Source of the DNA: Nonlabens ulvanivorans
GTDB lineage: Bacteria; Bacteroidota; Bacteroidia; Flavobacteriales; Flavobacteriaceae
Reading direction: 5' to 3'
NCBI RefSeq assembly: GCF_000755285.1
Contig: NZ_BBMK01000001.1
Coordinates: 868,001-932,000, forward strand
Length of the DNA: 64,000 nucleotides
Under the pieces are notes generated by a model. The model was not told the origin of the DNA, did no database searches, and was given only the letters and a program-made list of their open reading frames with translations. Position 1 is the first letter of the stretch; the number at the start of each line of letters is the position of its first letter. The position numbers and the translations under genes are program-made. Shown here piece by piece: positions 51,654-61,640 of the stretch.

Positions 51654-52340
51654 ATGATTGATAATCATTCACAAACTGCCATTTTACTTTTTGCTCAATC
51701 AGCAAGAGTAGATGCTATCAGTAAAGCACTGGTAGACGTTGCGGTGATGAATGTTTTAAATAATCATGTTCTTAAAACAGTACGCAATTCTGGGCTTGAT
51801 TATTATCATTTTACAGAAAAAGAACAACGTGGCGAAAGCTTTGGTTCAAGGTTTAAAAACTCTATAGAAGATGTTTTTAAGCTAGGTTATACATCGGTAA
51901 TTTGTATCGGAAATGATACGCCATTATTATCTGTTGATTTAATTCATAAAGCAGCAAACTCTCTATTCAAAGGAAATTCTGTTTTGGGTAAATCACAAGA
52001 TGGTGGTTTATATCTTATAGGGTTAAACCATTCACAATTTGAAGCTAAAAATTTTGAAAACCTACCGTGGCAATCAGATCAATTGTCTAACTGCTTTCAA
52101 CAGTATTTAAAAGAGTACAAAGGAGAGGTTACAATTCTCAAAACACTTCAAGATGTTGATTCAACTGCAGATTTGTATCACTTTCTATCCGGTAAAGACA
52201 CTCGTAGTTTAATCATAGCTTTGTTATTAAATACGCTTTCGCGTAAGCGTAATAACCACAAACAATCTACTTTTTACAATAAACAGGTATTTCTTTTTCA
52301 ACCTGCAAATAAAGGCTCGCCAGATCTTATAGCGGCTTAA
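51654..52340 (+). CDS. DUF2064 / TIGR04282-type arsenosugar-associated glycosyltransferase
   Basis: A protein of about 228 residues starting MIDNHSQTAILLF, one base after the arsS stop. It has the fold of small nucleotidyl/glycosyl transferases, with IGNDTPLL (acidic metal site) and GGLYLIGLN. Family members accompany ArsS and are thought to add a sugar or glycerol-like group. The usual longer N-terminal loop (KxPxxGxVKTRL) is not present, so the donor site looks reduced. A variant palindrome near the C-terminus encodes LSRKR. Confidence 0.72.
   Translation: MIDNHSQTAILLFAQSARVDAISKALVDVAVMNVLNNHVLKTVRNSGLDYYHFTEKEQRGESFGSRFKNSIEDVFKLGYTSVICIGNDTPLLSVDLIHKAANSLFKGNSVLGKSQDGGLYLIGLNHSQFEAKNFENLPWQSDQLSNCFQQYLKEYKGEVTILKTLQDVDSTADLYHFLSGKDTRSLIIALLLNTLSRKRNNHKQSTFYNKQVFLFQPANKGSPDLIAA
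52234..52249. repeat. Dispersed palindrome, variant copy (CGCTTTCGCGTAAGCG)
   Basis: One mismatch; wider inverted flanks GTTATTA...TAATAAC make it a longer imperfect hairpin near the end of the glycosyltransferase gene. Confidence 0.85.
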
Positions 52341-52386
52341 GATTTCTATTGCCCTAATTGGGTGTTTTTCAACTTTATTTATTTTC

Positions 52387-55300
52387 ATGAAAAGAATTAC
52401 TCTATTCATGTTGTTTCTATGTAGCTTAATAGGAACAGCACAAATTACAATTACAGGAACCGTAAAGGACAATACTGGTGAACCGGTCGCATTTGCAAAT
52501 ATTGCAGAGCAAGGAACTCGTAACGGGACGACCACATCATCTACCGGTACTTATAGTATTACAGTAAAAGAAGGCGCTACTATTGTGTTCTCATTTATAG
52601 GATATCAATCGCAAAAACTATCAGTCACTAACGCACAAACACTGGACGTGATTCTAGAAGAAGGCGATTCTTTAGATCAAATCATCGTAACAGCATTAGG
52701 CGTTAAAAGACAAGAACGCGAGCTGGGATATGCTGTGCAAACACTGGATGCTGACCAAATAGAAGAAGTAAAAGCGGTCAATTTGCTGGATAATCTGGCA
52801 GGTAAAGTAGCTGGTATTTCAGTAACACAAGGTGCAACAGGAGTCGGGTCTTCTTCAAAAATCACTATACGTGGCGAGGCTAGTTTTTCAAACAATAATC
52901 CATTATTTATTGTAGATGGTACTCCTGTAAATAATAATACGATCTTTAATTTTACAAATGAGGCTGCTGCTGGATTTCAGGAAGTTGACTTCGGGAATGG
53001 AGCAGGAGAATTAAACCAAGATGATATCGCTAGTGTATCTGTTTTGAAAGGACCGGCAGCTGCAGCTTTATATGGTACTCGAGCTGCAAATGGTGCCATT
53101 ATTATAGAAACTAAAAATGGAGGGAAAAAGAAAGGATTAGGAATATCTTATAACACGAGTTTCTTTGTAGACACAGCTTTTCAATTACCACAATTCCAAA
53201 ACGAGTATGGGCAAGGAAATAGCGGTCAATTTGAATATGTAGATGGACTAGGTGGCGGAACCAACGATAACATCACCTATTCATGGGGACCACGATTAGA
53301 CGCTGGTATCAACATCTCCCAATTTGATAGTCTAGTCACTTTGCCAGATGGTACCGTTGTGCGTGGTGGTGATACATCTCTATATAACGGTTTATCAATA
53401 ACACCTACAGCGTTCAGTAGTAATCCAGATAATTTGAAGAATTTTTATGAAACTGGGCACACGTTCATCAATAACATTGCAGTTTCCAATGGCTTTGATA
53501 AAGGAGATTACCGTTTTAGTTTTACCGATTTACGTAGCGAAAGCATTATTCCTGGAGTAAATCTAGATAGACAAAGTGTAGCTGCAAAGCTGAATTTTAC
53601 ACCTAGCGATAAAACAACCATCCGCACCAGTATTAATTATGTGAATAGTGCATCTGATAATAGGCCATCAAATGGTTATGGAAGTGAAAATGTAAATTAT
53701 TCACTAGTCGCATGGGGGGGACCACGATCTTTAAATATTAATAATTTAAGAAACTACTGGCAGCCTGGTCTTGAAGGTGTACAACAGTATTCTTTCAATT
53801 ATACTTTCTTTGATAACCCGTATTTTATATTGAATGAGAATCGCAACAGTTTTGGACGTGATCGTTTATATGGGAATGTTTCTTTAACTCAAGAGTTGAC
53901 ATCAGAGTTGACAGCTACTGTAAGAACTGGAATGGACTATAGTAATGAAAAACGCCGTTTCTTAAGGTCATATTCTACAAACAGATTTAGAAACGGTGCT
54001 TATGCAGAGCATGATGTTACTTACCGAGAAATCAACACCGACTTCTTACTGAATTATAAAAACCAGTTTGATGATATCACATTTGACGCAAGTATTGGTG
54101 GTAATAGATTAAGTCAAACGGCCTCAACTACACAGGTTCAAACGACTAGTCTAGCACAACCAGGTATTTTTTCTTTGAATAATGCCGCTAGTCCTATTGA
54201 GAGTTTCGGTTTCCGTTCAGAGAAGAGAATTAATAGTTTATACGCTTTCGCGAAAGCAGGCTACAAAAACTTCCTGTATCTAGACGTAACTGCTCGTAAC
54301 GATTGGTCCAGCGCTCTAGCTACACCTTTTACAGCAGATAACACTTCATTCTTCTACCCATCAGTATCGACTAGTTTTATATTGAGTAACGTAGTGGATT
54401 TACCTAAAATTATCGACTTTGCAAAAATTAGAGCCAGTTATGCACAAGTAGGAAATGATACAGATCCTTATCAAACCCAAGGAACTTTTATATCACAAAC
54501 ACCTGTAAATGCGCAACCTACTTTTACAAATCAAGATTTTATCCCTAATCAGAATCTAAGACCCGAAACGACTTCTAGTATAGAATTAGGATTTGATATG
54601 CGATTCTTAAAACAACGATTGAATGTAGATTTTACCTATTATAACGCAGTAACATCAGATCAAATATTGTCGCTACCGATCGGTATCTCTTCAGGTTTTA
54701 GTCAGCAAGTAGTAAATGCAGGATCTGTTAGAAATACAGGTGTTGAGGTTGTTTTAAATGCCATTCCTGTACGTACTGATGACTTTCAGTGGAGCTCAAC
54801 AGTAACTTTGCGACTAATCGAGCAATTGTTGAGGATTTACCACAGGATGAAGGACGTTTAACACTAGCCTATTCAAGAGTATATGATAGTCAAGATCAAA
54901 CAGTCTGGCATCAAGTTGAAGAAGGTGGCCGTATAGGTGACCTTTATGGAACTGGTTATTTACGTAATGAAAATGGAGATTTTGTTCTTACGGCAGATGG
55001 TCGTTTTATCGCAGATCCTGAGTTGAAAAAACTAGGGAATTATAATGCAGATTTTACAATGGGATTCAATAACAGTTTTACTTATAAAAACTGGGACGCA
55101 TCTTTTTTACTGGACTGGAGACAAGGAGGAATTTTAGTTTCTAGAACTCTCGCTCTAGCTGCAGTAGGTGGACAGCTAGAGGAAACAGCTAATAGACCAG
55201 ATGCTGGAATCGTAGCAAATGGTGTTGTAAACACAGGCACTGCAGATAATCCAGTGTATGTTCAAAACACAACCGCTGTAAGTGCTGAGAGTTATTATCG

Positions 55301-55598
55301 TCAGTTTTATGACCGTAATCACGAGGAGAATAATGTATATGATGCGAGTTATTTAAAGCTGCGTCAGTTCTCTATTGGGTATTCTTTTGATTTAAATAAA
55401 GGTGCTTTAGGTCTATTTAATGATGGAGCAGAAATGAGAGTTTCTCTAATAGGTAGAAACCTTTTTGCCTTCTCAGAAATTCCTCATTTTGATCCTGAGC
55501 AACTTGCCGTACAAGGTCAGGGATTTGTAAGTGGAGTAGAGGATATGTCATATGCATCTACTAGAAGTATAGGTATTAAAGCAGGAATCCAATTCTAA
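52387..55598 (+). CDS. Second SusC-like TonB-dependent transporter (one frame break)
   Basis: The signal peptide ends SLIGTAQ. A CarboxypepD_reg domain (ITGTVKDNTGEPVAFANI) is followed by the plug with LFIVDGTPVNNN and SVSVLKGPAAAALYGTRAANG, then a long beta-barrel. The frame breaks near 54816; one added A gives STVNFATNRAIVEDLP and joins the rest, ending RSIGIKAGIQF. The repaired length is about 1070 residues. It lies 46 bases after the glycosyltransferase gene on the same strand. Its substrate is unknown; context suggests a compound linked to the arsenosugar-type genes. A palindrome lies at 54243. Confidence 0.9.
54243..54257. repeat. Dispersed palindrome inside second susC
   Basis: CGCTTTCGCGAAAGC in frame as AFAKA within the barrel; the last base differs from the 16-bp core. 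Confidence 0.9.
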
Positions 55599-55639
55599 AT
55601 TTAAGTTTGAACTTAAGTTTCAATTGTAAAACACACATT

Positions 55640-57091
55640 ATGAAAAATATATATAAATACTATTTTCTGATCACTTTCATAAGTATAGGGATTACTTCTT
55701 GTACAGCAGATTTTGAAGAGATAAATACTAATTCTAATGCACCAGTAACTGTACAACCTAGTTTGTTGTTGAGACAGGTCATTTATAACTATGGAGAAGA
55801 GATGTCTTATGAAGGCTTTGTTGCTGGTGGATTGTTAGGTCAGCATATGACAGCACTAGATTTTAATCTTTTTGATAGACATGCTTTAAAAAGTCCGCAA
55901 TTAGGTGGTGATCCATGGCCTATTTTTTATCGTAATTTAAGAGATAATGAATTGATCCTTAATCAGTCCAGATCTAGCGAGGCTTTTAAGGTTTATGAAG
56001 GTCCAGCACTGATTTTTAAAGCCTATATGACCGCTGCACTTACAGATATTTATGGTGATGTTCCTTATAATGAAGCGTTCCGTGGTTTAGATGGGATTGT
56101 GCAACCTAAATATGATTTACAAGAAGATATTTATCTTCAAGAGAATGGGATTTTGGATAATTTTGACAAAGGGATTGCAGCCATTGAAAATTATACAGGA
56201 TCTATTGCTTTAGATGGTGACGTATTGTACAATGGCGATTTACAAGCTTGGGTAAGATTAGCAAATAGTCTTAAGATAAAGGCGCTAGTAAGAATCTCTG
56301 ATAAAGAAAATATAAGCACTCGTTTACAAGAATTATATGATGATGGAAATTACATAGCAGACAACACTCAAAATGCCATTTTTAACTTTACAGATAGTGA
56401 ACCTAACAACTTCCGTATGGCACGATTGAGAGCTGGAGATTTCAATAATTTTGTGATGAGCGAGACGATGGAGGAAATCCTTGAAGGATTAAATGATGCG
56501 CGTATCGACATTCTTTTTAGACCTAGAGGAAATAATGGGAACGGCGATGATTATGAAGGATTGTTAAACGGTATTGACGCTTCATCAACCTCTGTAAGCC
56601 TTGCAGATTATTCACTTGCAGGAACAATTTTCAGAGAGAACACAGGAATGCTAGATGCAAATTTTATGACCGCTTGGGAAACCAACTTTTTACTTGCCGA
56701 AGCTGCTGCAAAAGGATTAATCACAGCACCAGCTCAAACCTTATATGAAACTGCGGTAGCTCAAGCTTTTGAATACTGGAATACAACATTGCCCGTGGAT
56801 TATTTAACTACCACGGCAGCATACGCTGCAAATGGAAATGATCCTATCGAGCAAATCATTACTCAAAAATGGATTGCGAGTGTTATTAATGGGTACGAAG
56901 GCTGGATTGAATATAGAAGAACTGGTTTCCCAGTTTTAAAAAATATATCGGCTAGTTTAAATAATAATTTAATTCCGGTAAGAATGCCTTATCCTGCAGA
57001 AGAAGCAGCGCTTAATGCAGATAATTATAATGTTGCAGCTAGTGCGACTAATAATAACGATATTAATGTACCTGTATGGTGGGATGAGTAA
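55640..57091 (+). CDS. Second SusD/RagB-type nutrient-binding outer-membrane lipoprotein
   Basis: A protein of about 483 residues from ATG 55640, with a lipoprotein signal ending GITSC. It is of the SusD-like type that pairs with broad-range nutrient receptors (FEEINTNSNAP..., LTDIYGDVPYNEAF near residue 135, WIASVINGYEGWIEYRRTGFP near the end). It follows the second SusC gene by about 40 bases. An earlier ATG would add residues outside the signal peptide. The stop is directly followed by tandem repeats. Confidence 0.9.
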   Translation: MKNIYKYYFLITFISIGITSCTADFEEINTNSNAPVTVQPSLLLRQVIYNYGEEMSYEGFVAGGLLGQHMTALDFNLFDRHALKSPQLGGDPWPIFYRNLRDNELILNQSRSSEAFKVYEGPALIFKAYMTAALTDIYGDVPYNEAFRGLDGIVQPKYDLQEDIYLQENGILDNFDKGIAAIENYTGSIALDGDVLYNGDLQAWVRLANSLKIKALVRISDKENISTRLQELYDDGNYIADNTQNAIFNFTDSEPNNFRMARLRAGDFNNFVMSETMEEILEGLNDARIDILFRPRGNNGNGDDYEGLLNGIDASSTSVSLADYSLAGTIFRENTGMLDANFMTAWETNFLLAEAAAKGLITAPAQTLYETAVAQAFEYWNTTLPVDYLTTTAAYAANGNDPIEQIITQKWIASVINGYEGWIEYRRTGFPVLKNISASLNNNLIPVRMPYPAEEAALNADNYNVAASATNNNDINVPVWWDE

Positions 57092-57092
57092 T

Positions 57093-57186
57093 GAACTTGA
57101 ACTTGAACTTGAACTTGAAATCGAAAACTAATTTGAAAAGATTTATTTCCAATAACCCAATAACCCAATAACCCAATAACCCCCCC
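57093..57186. repeat. Two tandem repeats and a C7 run between susD and the symporter
   Basis: Four copies of GAACTT (57093-57116) and, after a 34-base spacer, four copies of AATAACCC (57151-57182) running into a C7 tract (57180-57186). Both are simple repeats prone to slippage. Confidence 0.9.
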
Positions 57187-57190
57187 AAAA

Positions 57191-58536
57191 GTGGATTTTC
57201 TAAAAGAAACATCAACCTTACAATGGCTCCTCATCATAGCGAGTAGTGTGATATTTTTCATACTGGCGCCATATGCTAAAGATGTAGAGACGTTTTTTAA
57301 AGCACAGCATCGTGGTAAGAAACCTAGTATGGTAATGCTTACAGGTAGTTTGATCATCTCATGGATTTTTGCAAAAAGCATTACTAATGCTGCAAATCTA
57401 GGACTGGCGTTTGGACTAGTAGGTGGCGTGGCTTACGCTGGTTATTACCTGTCTTTTGCAGTAGCAGGAATTGTTATTTATCAATTGAGAGTTCAAGGTG
57501 GATTTGATAGTATTCATCATTTTTTGAGTTCGAAATTTGGTAAAAGTGCTGTAAATGTATTCTCGATATTAATTAGTTTTAGACTGTTTAATGAAGTCTG
57601 GTCTAACACAATGGTGATAGGAACCTATTTCGGTGACATGGGGACTACCGCTTATTATGCCGCCATAGTTGCATTTACATTGCTTACACTAGCTTACACT
57701 TTAAAAGGTGGATTAAGTAGTTCTATATTTACTGATGCAATCCAAATGGTATTGTTCTCTATTTTACTGGTAATTATTTTAGGCGTTATTTTTACAGAAC
57801 CAGATGTTCAGGTAGGGAAAATGTTTACCAGCGGAACTTGGTCTATGGAGCTAGGATTGAATTTGTTTTTTGCGGCCATTCTACAAAGCTTCAGTTACCC
57901 ATTTCACGATCCAGTATTAACAGATCGTGGTTTTATAAGTAATCCTAGAATTACTAGAAAAAGCTTTTTATGGGCTGCGGTTTTAGGAGCGATTTGTATA
58001 GTCCTTTTCAGTATGGTAGGTGTGTATGCACAGCAAGCTGGATTAGAAGGACAAGCAGCCGTTGAGGTTGCAAAAAACTAGGAGTTGTACTGTTACTGAT
58101 TATCAATTTTATAATGATCACCAGTGCGGCAAGTACGCTAGACAGTACATTCTCTAGTTTTTCAAAAATGCTCACTATTGATCTAAATTTGGGTAAAACG
58201 GTCAGTTTTGGTAGAATAATGATGGTTATTGTGGCTGTTTTAGGGACTATTCCTGTTTTTCTAAATGCAGAAATTTTAAGTGCCACAACAATTAGTGGTA
58301 CAATGGTTATAGGACTCACGCCAGTGTTTTTATTATGGAAAATGGACGCTCCTAAAATCAGTTATTTCTTGTCTGTAATTGCAGGATTGGTTTTTGGTGT
58401 TTTATTAATCTTTGAGATTTTCCCAGAGGTACTCATTCATACCAGCGGTAAATATTCTTTATTATTGTGGATTAATTTCTATGGTATAATCACTAGTTTA
58501 ATCCTCTTTTTAATTCCCATATGGTTCAAAAAGTAA
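57191..58536 (+). CDS. Sodium:solute symporter (one frame break)
   Basis: The GTG at 57191 starts a membrane protein with 12 or more hydrophobic segments and the SSS-family pattern: GLVGGVAYAGYYLSFAVAG, then RLFNEVWSNTMVIGTYFGDM and SAASTLDSTFSSFSKML. The last is the sodium-site helix with conserved Ser/Thr. The frame stops at 58081; one added T gives KNLGVVLLLIINF and continues to 58536, about 448 residues. It overlaps the next gene by 16 bases. It probably imports a small solute released by the SusCD uptake step. Confidence 0.88.
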
Positions 58537-59345
58537 AAGATTTAGGTCATAAACGAGGTAAAATGCTCCTTTTTGGTGGTGTTTACAGTAATTTTCAAGC
58601 ATTGGAAGCAGTGATGGAATTGGCTCGTTTGCACGATATAGAGCCAGAAAACTGTATTTGTACCGGTGACATTATAGGTTACTGTGGGCAACCGCAAGAA
58701 ACTCTAGATACTTTTCAAGAGTGGAATCCATACAGCATTTTAGGTAATGTAGAAATCCAATTGCGTGATGATCAAGAAGATTGCGGTTGTGACTTTACAG
58801 TAGGTTCTCGTTGTGATGGGTTTAGTGATGTTTGGTACGCTTTCGCGAAAGCGAACTTACACACCAACTCAAAAGAATATTTCAACACCTTGCCAGATCA
58901 CATCACCTTTGAATATGGCGGCAGGACTATAGGAGTCGTTCATGGTAGCGCAGATCATGTATCACAATTCATATTCAAGTCCAGCGATTGGGCAGAGAAA
59001 ATAGAAAGTTACCAAGATCTAGTAGTAGACACTATCATCGCCGGTCACTGTGGATTGCCATTTGAAGATCAATATGAAAATTTATTATGGCTCAATCCAG
59101 GTGTGATAGGTATGCCAGCAAATGATGGAGCAACGCACACATGGGCTATGATATTAAATGATGAAGATGGTTTTGAAGCACGGCACATTCCAGTGGTTTA
59201 TGATCATCAAACAGCGATCGCTCAAATGAACAAGCACAACTTGCCACAAGAATATGCACTAACACTAGAAACTGGAATATGGGATAATGTGGAAATCCTA
59301 CCAGATGAGGAACGACTATTGCAAGGAAAACCACAAGCGTTTTAA
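58521..59345 (+). CDS. Metallophosphoesterase-fold protein with altered metal ligands
   Basis: A protein of 274 residues from ATG 58521 (an alternative ATG lies at 58563, giving MLLFGGVY). The fold pattern is clear (GDIIGYCGQPQETL, GNVE, VVHGSADH, IAGHCGLPF). However, the usual DxHxN of the first motif is GGVYSN, GNHD is GNVE and GHTH is GHCG, so several metal ligands are changed. Cysteines are frequent near the site (Cys45, 47, 55, 88, 90, 98 and the one in GHCG). It may be a binder or a variant enzyme rather than an ordinary phosphatase. The start overlaps the symporter end; a palindrome encodes AFAKA. Confidence 0.8.
   Translation: MVQKVKDLGHKRGKMLLFGGVYSNFQALEAVMELARLHDIEPENCICTGDIIGYCGQPQETLDTFQEWNPYSILGNVEIQLRDDQEDCGCDFTVGSRCDGFSDVWYAFAKANLHTNSKEYFNTLPDHITFEYGGRTIGVVHGSADHVSQFIFKSSDWAEKIESYQDLVVDTIIAGHCGLPFEDQYENLLWLNPGVIGMPANDGATHTWAMILNDEDGFEARHIPVVYDHQTAIAQMNKHNLPQEYALTLETGIWDNVEILPDEERLLQGKPQAF
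58838..58853. repeat. Dispersed palindrome, perfect copy inside the phosphoesterase-fold gene
   Basis: The exact core, in frame as AFAKA. Confidence 0.95.
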
Positions 59346-59348
59346 TCT

Positions 59349-59831
59349 ATGAAAAAATTAATATTTATTCTATCGATTTTATTTATTTCTACCAGCATTC
59401 ATGCTCAAGAGATTAATGAATTATTACATCAATATAATAGGATGTCTGTGCCCTATATTACGGTACAAACGTTGAAGATGGAGTATGATCAATACACAAT
59501 TTTGGACACTCGTAAAAAACCTGAGTATGAGGTTAGCCATTTGCCTGGTGCCATTTGGGTAGGTGAAAAGTTAGATCTAGAGTTGATTGATGACATTTCT
59601 ACAGAAAAGCCTATTGTGGTTTACTGTTCAGTAGGTATACGTAGTGAAGATTATGGAGAGGAACTTCTCAAAGCAGGTTTTGAAAACGTATATAATCTTT
59701 ACGGTAGTATCTTCTCATGGAAGGATGCCGGATATAATTTAGTAGATCCAGAAGGTCATGATACAGATCAAGTTCATGTGTTTTCTAAAGCATGGGAGAA
59801 GTATTTAAAGACCGGAGAGAAGGTTTATTGA
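59349..59831 (+). CDS. Exported rhodanese-like protein
   Basis: A protein of 160 residues with a signal peptide ending STSIHAQ. A single rhodanese domain follows, with ILDTRKKPEYEVSHLPGA and the active-site loop YCSVGIRS holding the catalytic cysteine. It would move or bind sulfur (or related chalcogen/metalloid) in the periplasm. It starts three bases after the previous stop, so it belongs to the same operon. Confidence 0.88.
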   Translation: MKKLIFILSILFISTSIHAQEINELLHQYNRMSVPYITVQTLKMEYDQYTILDTRKKPEYEVSHLPGAIWVGEKLDLELIDDISTEKPIVVYCSVGIRSEDYGEELLKAGFENVYNLYGSIFSWKDAGYNLVDPEGHDTDQVHVFSKAWEKYLKTGEKVY

Positions 59832-59834
59832 TGG

Positions 59835-60209
59835 ATGAACATGTCAATAGATTATATATGGAAGGCTATTAAAAACTATTATTGGTTGCTTGTTATTCCC
59901 ATATTTGTGTTCTTTTATGTCGAATCTTTACAAGAAGAAAGAGAGCTTAATAAATTATATAAATATACTTATGCTCAGGTGATTCATTCTTCACCTGTTT
60001 ACAAGAAATATAGTAAGCGCTCTTATCATTATGAATTTTTTGTAGAAGGGAAAAAATATGTAGGAAGTTCTAGTGCTTACATATCTGATGATATTAAAAT
60101 AGGGAACTTTTATCAAGTGAAATTTGCTTCAAATAACCCTAGTAATAATAAAATTGATTTTATTACTCAATACTATCAGATTATAAGCGGTTTTGAATCT
60201 GATAAATAG
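59835..60209 (+). CDS. Small membrane-anchored protein, DUF3592-like
   Basis: A protein of 124 residues (ATG 59835, or 59841). It has one N-terminal membrane segment (YYWLLVIPIFVFFYVES) and then a beta-rich soluble part with YHYEFFVEGKKYVGSSSAY. This resembles DUF3592-type domains but is not secure. It is the last gene of the run, three bases after the rhodanese stop. No function can be given. Confidence 0.6.
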   Translation: MNMSIDYIWKAIKNYYWLLVIPIFVFFYVESLQEERELNKLYKYTYAQVIHSSPVYKKYSKRSYHYEFFVEGKKYVGSSSAYISDDIKIGNFYQVKFASNNPSNNKIDFITQYYQIISGFESDK

Positions 60210-60311
60210 ATACCTCATATATTGAAGTGTCAAAATATAAGGTTGATTCAGTAGATCTAAAAAACCGATTAAATCGAGTGAAAGCATTAATTGAAAAGTA
60301 GGATTAAAAAA

Positions 60312-60340
60312 TAACGCCTCGTGAATTTCACGAGGCGTTA
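60312..60340 (-). terminator. Rho-independent terminator after metK
   Basis: 14-base arms TAACGCCTCGTGAA/TTCACGAGGCGTTA almost without a loop; on the minus strand a T run follows. It may also stop rightward transcription from the arsenosugar-type cluster. Confidence 0.8.
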
Positions 60341-60372
60341 CAGATTTAAACTACGTTTTAGTTTTTAGGATT

Positions 60373-61629
60373 CTATAAAGAAAAAGCTTTCCTTACTTCG
60401 TCCACATAATCTAATTTTTCCCATGTAAATAACTCTACAGTCTTTTCTACACGACCATTATACGGTGATTCAAAAACTAGTGTTTCTGTACGAGGCTCAC
60501 GACCCATATGACCATAAGCAGCCGTTTCAGAATAGATAGGATTTCTTAATTTCAATCTACGTTCTATAGCTGCAGGACGCATATCAAATATTTGAGCCAC
60601 CTTTCTAGAAATGTCACCATCCGTTAAATCAACAGTTGATGTTCCATAAGTATCTACGTGTATAGAAGTAGGTTCTACCACACCTATAGCATAGGATACT
60701 TGTACTAGAACCTCAGTAGCAAGACCAGCCGCAACTAGGTTTTTTGCTACGTGACGTGAAGCATAAGCGGCACTACGATCTACCTTAGAAGGGTCTTTTC
60801 CAGAGAATGCGCCACCACCGTGAGCACCTTTACCACCATAAGTATCTACTATAATTTTACGACCTGTAAGTCCAGTATCTCCATGCGGTCCACCTATTAC
60901 AAATTTTCCTGTTGGGTTAATGTGGTAAGTGATTTTGTCATTAAAAAGTTTTTGAGCATATGATGGTAATTGCTCTATAACTCTAGGGATTAAAATTTCA
61001 ACAAGATCTTTTTTAATTTGAGCAAGCATCGCGTCATCATCTTCATTAAAAGGATCATGCTGTGTAGAGATAACGATAGCATCTATACGTTGCGGTATGT
61101 TATCATCATTATACTCAATTGTTACTTGTGATTTTGCATCTGGACGCAAGTAAGTAATCTGGTTCATTTCACGACGTAATTTTGCCAGCTCGATAAGAAT
61201 CTTATGAGAAATATCTAAGGCTAGTGGCATATAATTATCCGTCTCTGCCGTTGCATAGCCAAACATCATTCCCTGATCTCCAGCACCTTGTTCTTCTTTG
61301 TTCTCACGATCAACACCTTGATTAATATCTTGTGATTGTTCATGGATTAAAGAAATTACACCACAAGAATCGCCGCTAAATTGGTAAGCACCTTTGGTAT
61401 AACCTATCTTGTTAACCACCTCACGCGCAATGTGTTGTGCGTCTATATATGTATTTGATTTTACCTCGCCAGCAAGTATAACTTGACCAGTCGTAACCAT
61501 AGTCTCACAGGCTACTTTTGATTCTGGATCAAAGGCTAAAAAATTATCTAATAAGGCATCACTGATTTGATCAGCAACTTTATCTGGATGTCCTTCACTT
61601 ACGGACTCACTTGTAAATAAATATGGCAT
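60373..61629 (-). CDS. metK: S-adenosylmethionine synthase
   Basis: A protein of 418 residues with the family signatures: [20 protein letters not shown] at the N-terminus, [12 protein letters not shown] in the centre, and [19 protein letters not shown] in the C-terminal part. It makes SAM from methionine and ATP. The ATG at 61629 is followed by [12 protein letters not shown], the normal start. It has a 5' leader of about 160 bases with a structured element and its own promoter box, and a terminator follows. The gene is divergent from metY-metX. Confidence 0.97.
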   Translation of the reverse strand: MPYLFTSESVSEGHPDKVADQISDALLDNFLAFDPESKVACETMVTTGQVILAGEVKSNTYIDAQHIAREVVNKIGYTKGAYQFSGDSCGVISLIHEQSQDINQGVDRENKEEQGAGDQGMMFGYATAETDNYMPLALDISHKILIELAKLRREMNQITYLRPDAKSQVTIEYNDDNIPQRIDAIVISTQHDPFNEDDDAMLAQIKKDLVEILIPRVIEQLPSYAQKLFNDKITYHINPTGKFVIGGPHGDTGLTGRKIIVDTYGGKGAHGGGAFSGKDPSKVDRSAAYASRHVAKNLVAAGLATEVLVQVSYAIGVVEPTSIHVDTYGTSTVDLTDGDISRKVAQIFDMRPAAIERRLKLRNPIYSETAAYGHMGREPRTETLVFESPYNGRVEKTVELFTWEKLDYVDEVRKAFSL

Positions 61630-61640
61630 TTTAAATATTG

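Noticed and set aside
57092-57180. Short peptide reading MNLNLNLNLK from the ATG after susD
   Set aside because: It is made by the GAACTT repeat and ends in the second repeat; it is not a credible gene.
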